Below, in pieces: positions 24,734-35,365 of a stretch of DNA of 64,000 bases (position 1 is the stretch's first letter; every line of letters starts with the position of its first letter). Origin of the DNA: Elephas maximus indicus. Taxonomy: Eukaryota; Chordata; Mammalia; Proboscidea; Elephantidae. Under the pieces are notes generated by a model. It was not told the DNA's origin, ran no database searches, and saw nothing but the letters and a program-made list of their open reading frames with translations. Location of the stretch: contig NC_064831.1 in the NCBI RefSeq assembly GCF_024166365.1, forward strand, positions 25,720,768 to 25,784,767, read 5' to 3'. The position numbers were made by a program, and so were the translations under genes.

Positions 24734-25032
24734 AATTTGTTATGATTCACACAGTCGAACACCTTCACATAGTCAATAAAACACAGGTAAACATCCCTCT
24801 GGTATTCTCTGCTTTCAGCCAGGATCCATCTGACATCAGCAATGATATCCCTGGTTCCACATCCTCTTCTGAATCCAGCCTGAGTTTCTGGCAGTTCCCT
24901 GTCAATACACTGCTGCATCCACTTTTGAATGATCCTCAGCAAAATTTTGCTTGCCTATGATATTAATGATATCATTCAATAATTTCCACATTCAGTTAGA
25001 TCACCTTTCTTGGGAATAGGCATAAATATGGA

Positions 25033-26345
25033 TCACTTCCAGTAAGTTGGCCAGGAAGCTGTCTTCCAAACTTCTGAGCATAGAAGAGTGAGCACTTCCA
25101 GTGCTGCATCCGTTTGCTGAAACATCTCAATTGATACTCTGTCAATTCCTGGAGCCTTGTTTTTTTCCAATGCCCTCAGGGCAGCTTGGACTTCTTCCTT
25201 TAGTACCGACAGTTCCTGATCATGTGCTACCTCTTGAAATGGTTGAACGTCAACTAATTCTTTTTGGTATAATGACTCCGTGTATTTCTTCCATCTTCTT
25301 TTGATGCTTCCTGCGTCGTTTATTATTTTCCCCATGGAATCCTTCACTATTGCAACTCGAGGATTGATTTTTTTCTTCGGTTCTTTCAGCTTGAGAAACA
25401 CGAAGCATGTTCTTCCCTTTTGGTTTTCTATCTCCACCTCTTTGCACATGTCATTATAATACTTTACTTTGTCTTCTCGAGCTGCCCTTTTAAATCTTCT
25501 GTTTACTTCTTTCACTTGATCATTTCTTCCTTTTACTTTAGCTGCTTGACATTCAAGAGCAAGTTTCAGAGTCTCCTTTGACATCCATCTTGGTCTTTTC
25601 TTTCCTGTCTTTTCAATGACCTCTTGCTTTCTTTATGTATGATGTCTTTGATGTCATTCCACATCTCATCTGGTCCTTGGTCATTAGTGTTCAATGCATC
25701 ACATCTATTCTTGAGACGGTCTCTAAATTCAGGTGGGATATACTAAAGGTCATATTTTGGGTCTCGTGGACTCACTCTGATTTTCTTCAGTTTCAGCTTG
25801 AACTTGCATATGAGCAATTGATTGGTCTGTTCCAGTCAGCCTGGCCTTGTTCTGACTGATGATATTGAGCTTTTCCATCGTCTTTTCCCACAAATGTAGT
25901 CAATTTGCATCTTGTGTATTCCATCTGGTGAGGTCCATGTGTATAGTGGCTGTTTATGCTGGTGAAAAAGGGTATTTGCAATGAAGATGTCATTCATCTT
26001 GCCAAATTCTATCATTCAATCTGCAGCATTGTTTCAACCTCCAAAGCCATATTTTCCAACTACCAATCCTTCTTCTTTGTTTCCAACTTTCTTGTTCCAA
26101 TCACCAGTAATTATCCATGCATCCTGATTGCACGTTTGATCAATTTCAGACTGCAGAAACTGATAAAAATCTTCTATTTCTTCATCTTTGGCATTAGTGT
26201 TTGGTGTGTAAATTTGAATAATAGTCGTATTAACTGGTCTTCCTTGTAGGCTTAACAATATTACCCTACCACTGACAGTGTTGTACTTCATGATAGATCT
26301 TGAAATGCTCTGTTTGACAATGAATGCAACACTATTCCTCTTCAA
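25033..26345 (-). pseudogene. R3 endonuclease and N-terminal RT, broken frames
   Basis: The reverse-strand frame at 26034-26345 contains the APE-type endonuclease core 'IIQIYTPNTNAKDEEIEDFY' and 'ITGDWNKKVGNKE', the GDxN motif of the family. Frame 25033-25584 is the linker and RT entry ('EEVQAALRALEKNKAPGID'). Stops and shifts separate the pieces. Same order as in R4 and R6. Confidence 0.85.
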
Positions 26346-26910
26346 GTTGTCCCTCCCGGCATAGTAGACTAAATGATTGTCCTACTCAAAATGGCCAATA
26401 CCAGTCCATTTCAGCTCACTAATGCCTAGGATATGGATGTTTATGCGTTCCATTTCATTTTTGACAATTTTCAATTTTCCTAGATTCATACTTCGTACAT
26501 TCCAGGTTCTGATTAGTAATGGATGTTTGCAGCTGTTTCTTCTCATTTTGAGTCATGCCACATCAGCAAATTAAGGCCTCAAAAGCTTTACTTCATCCAT
26601 GTCATTTAGGTCATCTCTACTACAAGGAGGCAGCTCTTCCCCAATCATCTTTTGAGTGCCTTCCAACTAGGGGGCTCTTTTTCCAAATACTTCTTCCGGC
26701 ACTATATCAGACAATGTTCTGTTGCTATGCATAAGGTTTCCACTGGCTAATTCTTTTCAGAAGTAGACTCCCAGGTCCTTCTTCCTAGTCTTAGTCTGGA
26801 AGCTCAGCTGAAATTTGTCTTCCATGGGTGACCCTGCTGGTATCTGAATACCAGTGGCATAGCTTTCAGCATCACAATAACATGCAAGCCCCCACGGTAC
26901 CATAGAATCC

Positions 26911-27903
26911 AGCAATCTCACTCCTTGGAATATATCCTAGAGAAATAAGAGACTTCACACAAATAGATATACACATACCCATGTTCACTGCAGCACTGTT
27001 CACAACAGCAAAAAATGGAAACAACCTAGGTGCCCATCAATGGACGAATGGATAAACAAATTATGGTATATACACACAATGGAATACTACCCAATGATAA
27101 AGAACAATGATGAATCTGGGAAACATCTCACAACACAGATGAATCTGGAAGGTATTATGCTGAGTGAAATTAGTCAGTTGCAAAAGGACAAATATTGTAT
27201 GAGACCACTATTATAAGAACTGAAGAAAAGGTTTAAACACAGAAGAAAACATTCTTTCTTGGTTGGGGAAGGGGTGAAGGGAGAGGGGAATTCACTAACT
27301 AGATAGTAGACAAGAATTATCTTAGGTGAAGGGAAGGACAACATGCAGTACAGGGGAAGTCAGCACAACTGAAATAAACCAAAGGTAAAGAAGTTTCCTG
27401 AACACAATTAAGCACTTCAAAGAACACAGTAACAGCGGTGGGGATCTGAGCACCATGGTTTCAGGGGACATCTATGTCAATTTGCATAATAAAATTTATT
27501 AAGGAAATGTTATACATCCCACTTTGGTGAGTGGCATCTGGGGCCAGCTGTTCCCCACCCACCCACCCCCTCCCAGAGCAAAGGAGAATGAAAAACATCA
27601 AAGACACAAGGAAAACATTAGCCCAAGAGAAAAAAGGGCCACATAAACCAGAGACTTCATTAGCCTGAAACCAGAAGAACTAGGTGGTGCCTGGCTACCA
27701 CTAATGACCCCCTGACAGGAAACACAACAGAGAGTCCCTGAAGGAGCACAAGAAAATTGTAGTGCAGAACTCAAATTCACGTAAAATGCCCTGACTAAAT
27801 TATTGGACTGAGACTAGAGAAGCCCCTGAAGACACAGACTCTCAACCCAGAACTGAAACCATTCCCGAAGCCAACCCTACAAAGATTAGACTATAAACCA
27901 TAA
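26911..27903 (+). mobile_element. L1-D segment 2 (end of ORF2 and 3' UTR)
   Basis: Picks up ORF2 at 'atccagcaatctcactccttgga', with 'caaattatggtatatacacacaatggaatac', and passes the ORF2 end near 27217. It then enters the 3' UTR ('cagtggtgccttggctacc'-type text at 27680-27710, 'cagagagtccctgaaggagc'). Cut at 27903/27915 by L1-C. Confidence 0.9.
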
Positions 27904-28251
27904 AATAATACTCGTAGGCGGGGCCAAGATGGCGGACTAGGTGGACGCTACCGCGGATCCCTCTTGCAACAAAGACTCGGAAAAACAAGTGAATTGATCA
28001 CATACATAACAATCTACGAACTCTGAACAACAAACACAGATTTAGAGACGGAGAATGAACAAATACAGGGAGGCAGCGATTGTTTTCAGAGCCTGGAGCC
28101 AGCGTACCAGTCAGGTGACCTTCAGAGCCCGATTCGGGGCAGAGCCCAGGGACGCAGACGGCACAGACAAGGGGCCCAGCCCTAGTCCCCAAACTCATTC
28201 CGGGAGGAGGCCCAGTCGGTTCGCGCAGGCCACGTGGCGGCACAGCCGGTG

Positions 28252-28790
28252 GGAGAAGTCCCTGGGAGGCAGCGACTGGTCTTGGAGCGGGGAGAGCAGC
28301 GTCCTACCCAGGGAGCCGTCCCGACGGGATTTTGGCAGGCGCGGGCGTGGCGTGGGTGCAGGGAGCAGCTACATCCCCCTGAATTGACCTGGGGGGGCCC
28401 AGCCGGTTCGCGCAGCGGCGCAGCCAGTGGGAGAAGTCCCCGGAAGGCAGTGACTGGTCTTGGAGCGGGGAGAGCAGCGTCCCAGCCGGGGAGCCATCCC
28501 GCCGGGATTTTGGCAGGCACGGGTGTGGCGTGAGCATGGGAAGCAGCTTCATCCCCCTGAATTGACCCCGGGGGGGTCCCAGCCTGTTCGCAGGGGCGGC
28601 ACGTGACGTGGCTGGCGGGACGGGGAGTCCCCGGGAGGCAGCGACTGATTTTGGAGTCGGGAGTGCACCATCCCAGTAGGGGAGCCTTAACCTAGGGGGT
28701 GGGGCTGACAGAGGAGGATCTGACCGTGACTCAAGAGGGCCAGACCCCCCGGGGGCAATCTCCACACAGCCAGTACACATAGGAGATGCG
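28252..28790 (+). repeat. L1-C 5' UTR monomer-like units (3 copies)
   Basis: Units beginning 'gggagaagtcc.cggga.gcagcgactgg' recur at 28252, 28430 and about 28621, spaced about 178 and 191 bp. Each carries 'cttggagcggggagagcagcgtcc' and 'catccccctgaattgacc' blocks. The 5' UTR length differences between A, B and C track the unit number. Likely promoter modules. Confidence 0.75.
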
Positions 28791-29005
28791 CCCCGCAGAA
28801 ATCTCAGATATAATAGTCATTCCAAGCAAGACAAGCAACTCTGGCTATATTCTGAGGTGCTACTCTCCTAGCTCTCTGATCCCTCCCCCACCCTCCCCAG
28901 GCGGCTCCATTAACATCTGAATAGCCTGAGCCAGAGGGAGAACTCTGATAGGGATTTCACTGCATTTTTTTTAGCGGATTTTCTGGAAAAACTAGTTTCC
29001 CAGTG

Positions 29006-30010
29006 ATGGCTCGGAGACAGCAGTCCATATCAAACCACATAAAGAAGCAGACCATGACAGCTTCTCCAACCCCCCAAACAAAAGAATCAAAATCTTTCCC
29101 AAACGAAGATACAATCCTGGAATTATCAGATACAGAATATAAAAAACTAATTTACAGAATGCTTAAAGACATCACAAATGAAATAAGGCAGACTGCAGAA
29201 AAAGCCAAGGAACACACTGATAAAACTGTTGAAGAACTCAAAAAGATTATTCAAGAACATAGTGGAAAAATTAATAAGTTGCAAGAATCCATAGAGAGAC
29301 AGCATGTAGAAATCCAAAAGATTAACAATAAAATTACAGAATTAGACAACGCACTAGTAAGTCAGAGGAGCAGACTCGAGCAATTAGAATGCAGACTGGG
29401 TCATCTGGAGGACCAGGGAATCAACACAGCTGAAAAAAAATCAGATAAAAGAATTAAAAAAAATGAAGAAACCCTAAGAATTATGTGGGACTCTATCAAG
29501 AAGGATAACTTGCGAGTGATTGGAGTCCCAGAACAGGGAGGGGGGACAGAAAACACAGAGAAAATAGTTGAAGAACTCCTGACACAAAACTTCCCTGACA
29601 TCATGAAAGACGAAAGGATATCTATCCAGGATGCTCATCGAACCCCATTTAAGATTGATCCAAAAAGAACAACACCAAGACATATTATCATCAAACTTGC
29701 CAAAAACAAAGATAAACAGAAAATTTTAAAAGCAGCCAGGGAGAAAAGAAAGGTTTCCTTCAAGGGAGAATCAATAAGTTCAGACTACTCAGCAGAAACT
29801 ATGCAGGCAAGAAGGGAATGGGACGACATATACAGAGCACTGAAGGAGAAAAACTGCCAGCCAAGGATCATATATCCAGCAAAACTCTCTCTGAAATATG
29901 AAGGAGAAATTAAGATATTTTCAGATAAACACAAGTTTAGAGAATTTGCAAAAACCAAACCAAAGCTACAAGAAATGCTAAAGGAGATTGTTTGCTCAGA
30001 AAACCAATAA
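29006..30010 (+). CDS. L1-C ORF1p, intact RNA-binding protein
   Basis: A complete 334-codon frame from ATG 29006 (context 'ccagtgatggctcgg', shared by all three copies) to TAA. ORF1p is the trimeric nucleic-acid chaperone that coats L1 RNA in the cytoplasm. Order: basic N-terminus, long coiled coil (about residues 50-145, heptads such as 'LEQLECRLGHLEDQG'), RRM with 'NLRVIGVPEQGGG' (about 168-185), and C-terminal domain with 'RREWDDIYRALKEKNCQPRI' (about 270-290). Compared with L1-A it lacks two residues before SSDYS and two near residue 139, both in-frame losses. It is the only intact long frame in the window. Whether it is translated depends on the L1-C promoter. Confidence 0.93.
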   Translation: MARRQQSISNHIKKQTMTASPTPQTKESKSFPNEDTILELSDTEYKKLIYRMLKDITNEIRQTAEKAKEHTDKTVEELKKIIQEHSGKINKLQESIERQHVEIQKINNKITELDNALVSQRSRLEQLECRLGHLEDQGINTAEKKSDKRIKKNEETLRIMWDSIKKDNLRVIGVPEQGGGTENTEKIVEELLTQNFPDIMKDERISIQDAHRTPFKIDPKRTTPRHIIIKLAKNKDKQKILKAAREKRKVSFKGESISSDYSAETMQARREWDDIYRALKEKNCQPRIIYPAKLSLKYEGEIKIFSDKHKFREFAKTKPKLQEMLKEIVCSENQ

Positions 30011-30486
30011 TATCAGGTACCAGCACAATACAAGGTCACAGAACAGAACGTCCTGATATCAACTCAAATAGGGAAATCACAAAAACAAACAAATTAAGAT
30101 TAATTTTTAAAAATAAATAAATAAATAAAATAATACATATAACAGGGAATCATGGAAGTCAATAGGTAAAAGATCACAATAATCAAAAAGAGGGACTAAA
30201 TATAGGAGGCATTGAACTGCCAGATGGAGGGTGATACAAGGCGATATAGAACAATACAAGTTAGTTTTTACTCAGAAAAATAGGGGTAAATAATAAGGTA
30301 ACCACAAAAAGGAATATCAATTCCATAACTCAGGATAAAAGCCAAGAAAAACGTAATGACTCAACTAACATAAAGTCAAACACTATGAAAATGAGGATCT
30401 CACAATTTACTAAGAAAAACGTCTCAGCACATAAAAGTATGTGGAAAAATGAAATGGCCAACAACACACATGAAAAGGCATCAAAA

Positions 30487-33400
30487 TGACAGCACTAAAA
30501 ACTTATCTATAATTACGCTGAATGTAAATGGCCTAAATGCACCAATAAAGAGACAGAGAGTCATGGACTGGATAAAGAAACACGATCCATCTATATGCTG
30601 CCTACAAGAGACACACCTTAGACTTAGAGACACAAACAAACTGAAACTGAAAGGATGGAAAAAAATATACCAAGCAAACAATAAGCAAAAAAGAAGAGGA
30701 GTATCAATATTAATTTCTGACAAAATAGACTTTAGACTTAAATCCACCACAAAGGATAAAGAAGGACACTATATAATGATAAAAGGGACAATTGATCAGG
30801 AAGACATAACCACATTAAATATTTATGCACCCAATGACAGGACTGCAAGATACATAAATCAAATTTTAACAGAATTGAAAAGTGAGATAGACACCTCCAC
30901 ATTTATAGTAGGAGACTTCAACACACCACTTTTGGAGGACAGGACATCCAGTAAGAAGCTCAACAGAGACACGGAAGACCTACTTACAAGAATCAACCAA
31001 CTTGACCTCATTGACTTATACAGAACTCTCCACCCAACTGCTGCAAAATATACTTTTTTTTCTAGCGCACATGGAACATTCTCTAGAATAGACCATGTAT
31101 TAGGGCATAAAACAAACCTTTGCAGAGTCCAAAACATCGAAATATTACAAAGTTTCTTCTCAGACCACAAGGCAATGAAACTAGAAATCAATAACAGAAA
31201 AACTAGGGAAAAGAAATCAAATACTTGGAAAATGAACAATATCCTCCTGAAAAAAGACTGGGTTATAGAAGACATCAAGGAGGGAATAAGGAAATTCTTA
31301 GAAAGCAACGAGAATGAAAATACTTCCTATCAAAACCTCTGGGACACAGCAAAAGCAGTGCTCAGAGGCCAATTTATATCGATAAATGCACACATACAAA
31401 AAGAAGAAAGAGCCAAAATCAGAGAACTGTCCCGACAACTTGAACAAATAGAAAGTGAGCAACAAAAGAACCCATCAGGCACCAGAAGAAAACAAATAAT
31501 AAAAATTAGAGCTCAACTAAATGAATTAGAGAACAGAAAAACAATTGAAAGAATTAACAAAGCCAAAAGCTGGTTCTTTGAAAAAATTAACAAAATTGAT
31601 AAACCATTGGCTTCACTGACTAAAGAAATACAAGAAAGGAAACAAATAACCCGAATAAGAAACGAGAAGGACCACATCACAACAGAACCAAATGAAATTA
31701 AAAGAATCATTTCAGATTACTACGAAAAAGTGTACTCTAACAAATTTGAAAACCTAGAAGAAATGGATGAATTCTTGGAAAAACACTACCTACCTAAACT
31801 AACACATTCAGAAGTAGAACAACTAAATAGACCCATAACAAAAAAAGAGATTGAAACGGTAATCAAAAAACTTCCAACAAAAAAAAGCCCTGGCCCGGAC
31901 GGCTTCACTGCAGAGTTCTACCAAACTTTCAAAGAATACTTAACACCACTACTACTGAAGGTATTCCAAAGCATAGAAAATGACAGAATACTACCCAACT
32001 CATTCTATGAAGCCACCATCTCCCTGATACCAAAACCAGGTAAAGACATTACAAAAAAAGAAAATTATAGACCTATATCCCTCATGAACATAGATGCAAA
32101 AATCCTCAACAAAATTCTAGCCAATAGAATCCAACAACACATCAAAAAAATAATTCACCATGATCAAGTGGGATTTATACCAGGTATGCAAGGCTGGTTT
32201 AATATCAGAAAAACCATTAATGTAATCCATCACATAAATAAAACAAAAGACAAAAACCACATGATCTTATCAATTGATGCAGAAAAGGCATTTGACAAAG
32301 TCCAACACCCATTCATGATAAAAACTCTTACCAAAATAGGAACTGAAGGAAAATTCCTCAACATAATAAAGGGCATCTATGCAAAATGCAAAGCCAACAG
32401 CCAATATCACTCTGAATGGAGAGAACCTGAAAGCATTTCCCTTGAGAACGGGAACAAGACAAGGATGCCCTTTATCACCGCTCTTATTCAACATCGTGCT
32501 GGAAGTCCTAGCCAGGGCAATTAGGCTAGACAAAGAATAAAGGGTATCTGGATTGGCAAGGAGGAAGTAAAGTTATCACTATTTGCAGATGACATGATCT
32601 TATACACAGAAAACCCTAAGGAATCCTCCAGAAAACTACTGAAACTAGTAGAAGAGTTTGGCAGAGTCTCAGGTTATAAAATAAACATACAAAAATCACT
32701 TGGATTCCTCTACATCAACAAAAAGAACACCAAAGAGGAAATAACCAAATCAATACCATTCACAGTAGCCCCCAAGAAGATAAAATACCTAGGAATAAAT
32801 CTTACCAAGGATGTAAAAGACCTATACAAAGAAAACTACAAAGCTCTACTACAAGAAATTCAAACCGACATACTCAAGTGGAAAAACATACCTTGCTCAT
32901 GGATAGGAAGACTTAACATAGTAAAAATGTCTATTCTACCAAAAGCCATCTATACATATAATGCTCTTTCGATCCAAATTCCAATGTCATATTTTAAGGG
33001 GATAGAGAAACAAATCACCAATTTCATATGGAAGGGAAAGAACCCCCGGATAAGCAAAGCATTACTGAAAAAGAAGAAGAAAGTGGGAGGCCTCACTCTA
33101 CCTGATTTCACAACCTATTATACAGCCACAGTAGTCAAAACAGCCTGGTACTGGTACAATAACAGGCACATAGACCAATGGAACAGAATTGAGAACCCAG
33201 ATATAAATCCATCCACATATGAGCAGCTCATATTTGACAAAGGCCCAGTGTCAGTAAATTGGGGAAAAGATAGTCTTTTTAACAAATGGTGCTGGCATAA
33301 CTGGATATCCATTTGCAAAAAAATGAAACAGGACCCATACCTCACACCAAGCACAAAAACTAACTCCAAGTGGATCAAAGACCTAAACATAAAGACTAAA

Positions 33401-34300
33401 ACGATAAAGATCATGGAAGAAAAAATTGGGACAACCCTAGGAGCCCTAATACAAGGCATAAACAGAATACAAAACATTACCAAAAATGATGAAGAGAAAC
33501 CAGATAACTGGGAGCTCCTAAAAATCAAACACCTATGCTCATCTAAAGACTTCACCAAAAGAGTAAAAAGACCACCTACAGATTGGGAAAGAATTTTCAG
33601 CTATGACATCTCCGACCAGCGCCTGATCTCTAAAATCTACATGATTCTGTCAAAACTCAACCACAAAAAGACAAACAACCCAATCAAGAAGTGGGCAAAG
33701 GATATGAACACACATTTCACTAAAGAAGATATTCAGGCAGCCAACAGATACATGAGAAAATGCTCCCGATCATTAGCCATTAGAGAAATGCAAATTAAAA
33801 CTACGATGAGATTCCATCTCACACCAACTAGGCTGGCATTAATCCAAAAAACACAAAATAATACATTTTGGAGAGGCTGCGGAGGGATTGGAACTCTCAT
33901 ACACTGCTGGTGGGATTGTAAAATGGTACAACCACTTTGGAAATCTATCTGGCGTTATCTTAAACAGTTAGAAATACAACTACCATACAACCCAGAAATC
34001 CCACTCCTCGGAATATACCCTAGAGATACAAGAGCCTTCACACAAACAGATACATGCACACCCATGTTTATTGCAGCTCTGTTTACAATAGCAAAAAGCT
34101 GGAAGCAACCAAGGTGTCCATCAACGGATGAATGGGTAAATAAATTGTGGTATATTCACACAATGGAATACTACGCATCGATAAAGAACAGTGACGAATC
34201 TGTGAAACATTTCATAACATGGAGGAACCTGGAAGGCATTATGCTGAGCGAAATTAGTCAGAGGCAAAAGGACAAATATTGTATAAGACCACTATTATAA
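30487..34300 (+). pseudogene. L1-C ORF2 (three frameshifts)
   Basis: Same architecture as L1-B ORF2. First break: a 4-base loss just after the ATG at 30487 ('acttatctat' versus 'acttatttatctat'), so the start codon is out of frame with the following open stretch (to 32524). Second: a 7-base extra segment near 32384-32390 ('tgcaaaatgcaaagcc'), an apparent local duplication. Third: loss of one A near 32538. The RT catalytic FADD lies near 32581-32592, and the rest is open from 32594 to the normal end at 34300 (568 codons), including the Cys/His knuckle near 33868. Confidence 0.93.
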
Positions 34301-35332
34301 GATCTTGAGAAATAGTAAAAACTGAGAAGAACACATACTTTTGTGGTTACGAAGGGGGGAGGGAGGGAGGGAGAGAGGGAGGGAGGGAGGGAGGGAGGGA
34401 GAGGGTTTTTTATTGATCAATCAGTAGATAAGAACTGCTTTGGGTGAAAGGAAAGACAACACTCAATACATGGAAGGTCAGCTCAATTGGACTGGACTAA
34501 AAGCAAAGAAGTTTCCGGGATAAAATAGATACTTCAAAGGTCAGCGGAGCAGGGGCGGGGGTCTGGGGAACATGGTTTGAGGGGACTTCTAAGTCAATGG
34601 GCAAAATAATTCTATTATGAAAACATTCTGCATCCCACTTTGAAATGTGGCGTCTGGGGTCTTAAATGCCAACAAGCGGCCATCTAAGATGCATCAATTG
34701 GTCTCAACCCACCTGGAGCAAAGGTAAATGAAGAACACCAAGATCACACGACAACTAAGAGCCCAAGAGACAGAAAGGGCCACATGAACCAGAGACCTAC
34801 ATCATCCTGAGACCAGAAGAACTAGTTGGTGCCCGGCCACAATCGATGACTGCCCTGTCAGGAAGCACAACAGAGAACTCCTCAGGGAGCAGGAGATCAG
34901 TGGGATGCAGGCCCCAAATTCTCATAAAAAGACCATACTTAAGGGTCTGACTGCGACTGGAGGAATCCCGGCGGCAATGCTCCCCAGACCTTCTGTTGGC
35001 ACAGGACAGGAACCATTCCCGAAGACAACTCATCAGACATGAAAGGGACTGGTCAGCGGCGGGGGGGGGGGGGGGAGATGCTGACGAAGAGTGAGCTAAT
35101 TAAATCAGGAGGACACTTGAGAGTATGTTGGCAACTCTTGTCTGGAGGGGGGATGGGAAGATAGAGAGAGAGGGAAGCTGGAAAATTGTCACGAAACAAG
35201 AGACTGAAAGGGGGAGAGCAAGTGGGAGAAGGGAGTAAGATGTATGTAAACTTACGTGTGACAGACTGATTGGATTTGTAAATGTTCACTTGAAGCTTAA
35301 TAAAAATTAATTAAAAAAATAATAATACTCGT

Positions 35333-35365
35333 GTAGAGTGTGCTTCTTAGTTCAAGTAGATAGAC
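35333..35365 (+). mobile_element. L1-D segment 3 (3' UTR sliver)
   Basis: 'gtagagtgtgcttcttagtt' continues the L1-D 3' UTR after L1-C and precedes RTE R4. The next L1-D piece starts at 39027. Confidence 0.75.

Larger units (their letters stand above)
23696..26910 (-). mobile_element. RTE LINE copy R3, near full length, reverse strand
   Basis: About 3.2 kb running on the reverse strand from its 5' UTR (about 26905) through endonuclease and RT to the (GTT)n-like 3' end at 23696. It is inserted in L1-D, whose text continues from 'ctagaaatagaagaatc' to 'atagaatccagcaatctcac'; AGAATC at both borders is a possible short target duplication. Coding parts are in several frames, so it is inactive. RTE elements carry one ORF with APE-like endonuclease and RT and end in short tandem repeats instead of poly-A. 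Confidence 0.92.
27916..35320 (+). mobile_element. L1-C, complete L1 with perfect 12-bp target duplication
   Basis: A 7.4-kb L1: a long CpG-rich 5' UTR (27916-29005), intact ORF1, ORF2 with a few indels, and a 3' UTR with an expanded polypurine repeat (34347-34403) and a 16-17-base G run near 35061. AATAAAAATTAATTAAAAAAAT ends the element, a tail with two Ts breaking the A-run. AATAATACTCGT lies at 27904-27915 and again at 35321-35332. The surrounding L1-D 3' UTR is continuous once the element is removed, so L1-C is younger than L1-D. Confidence 0.97.
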
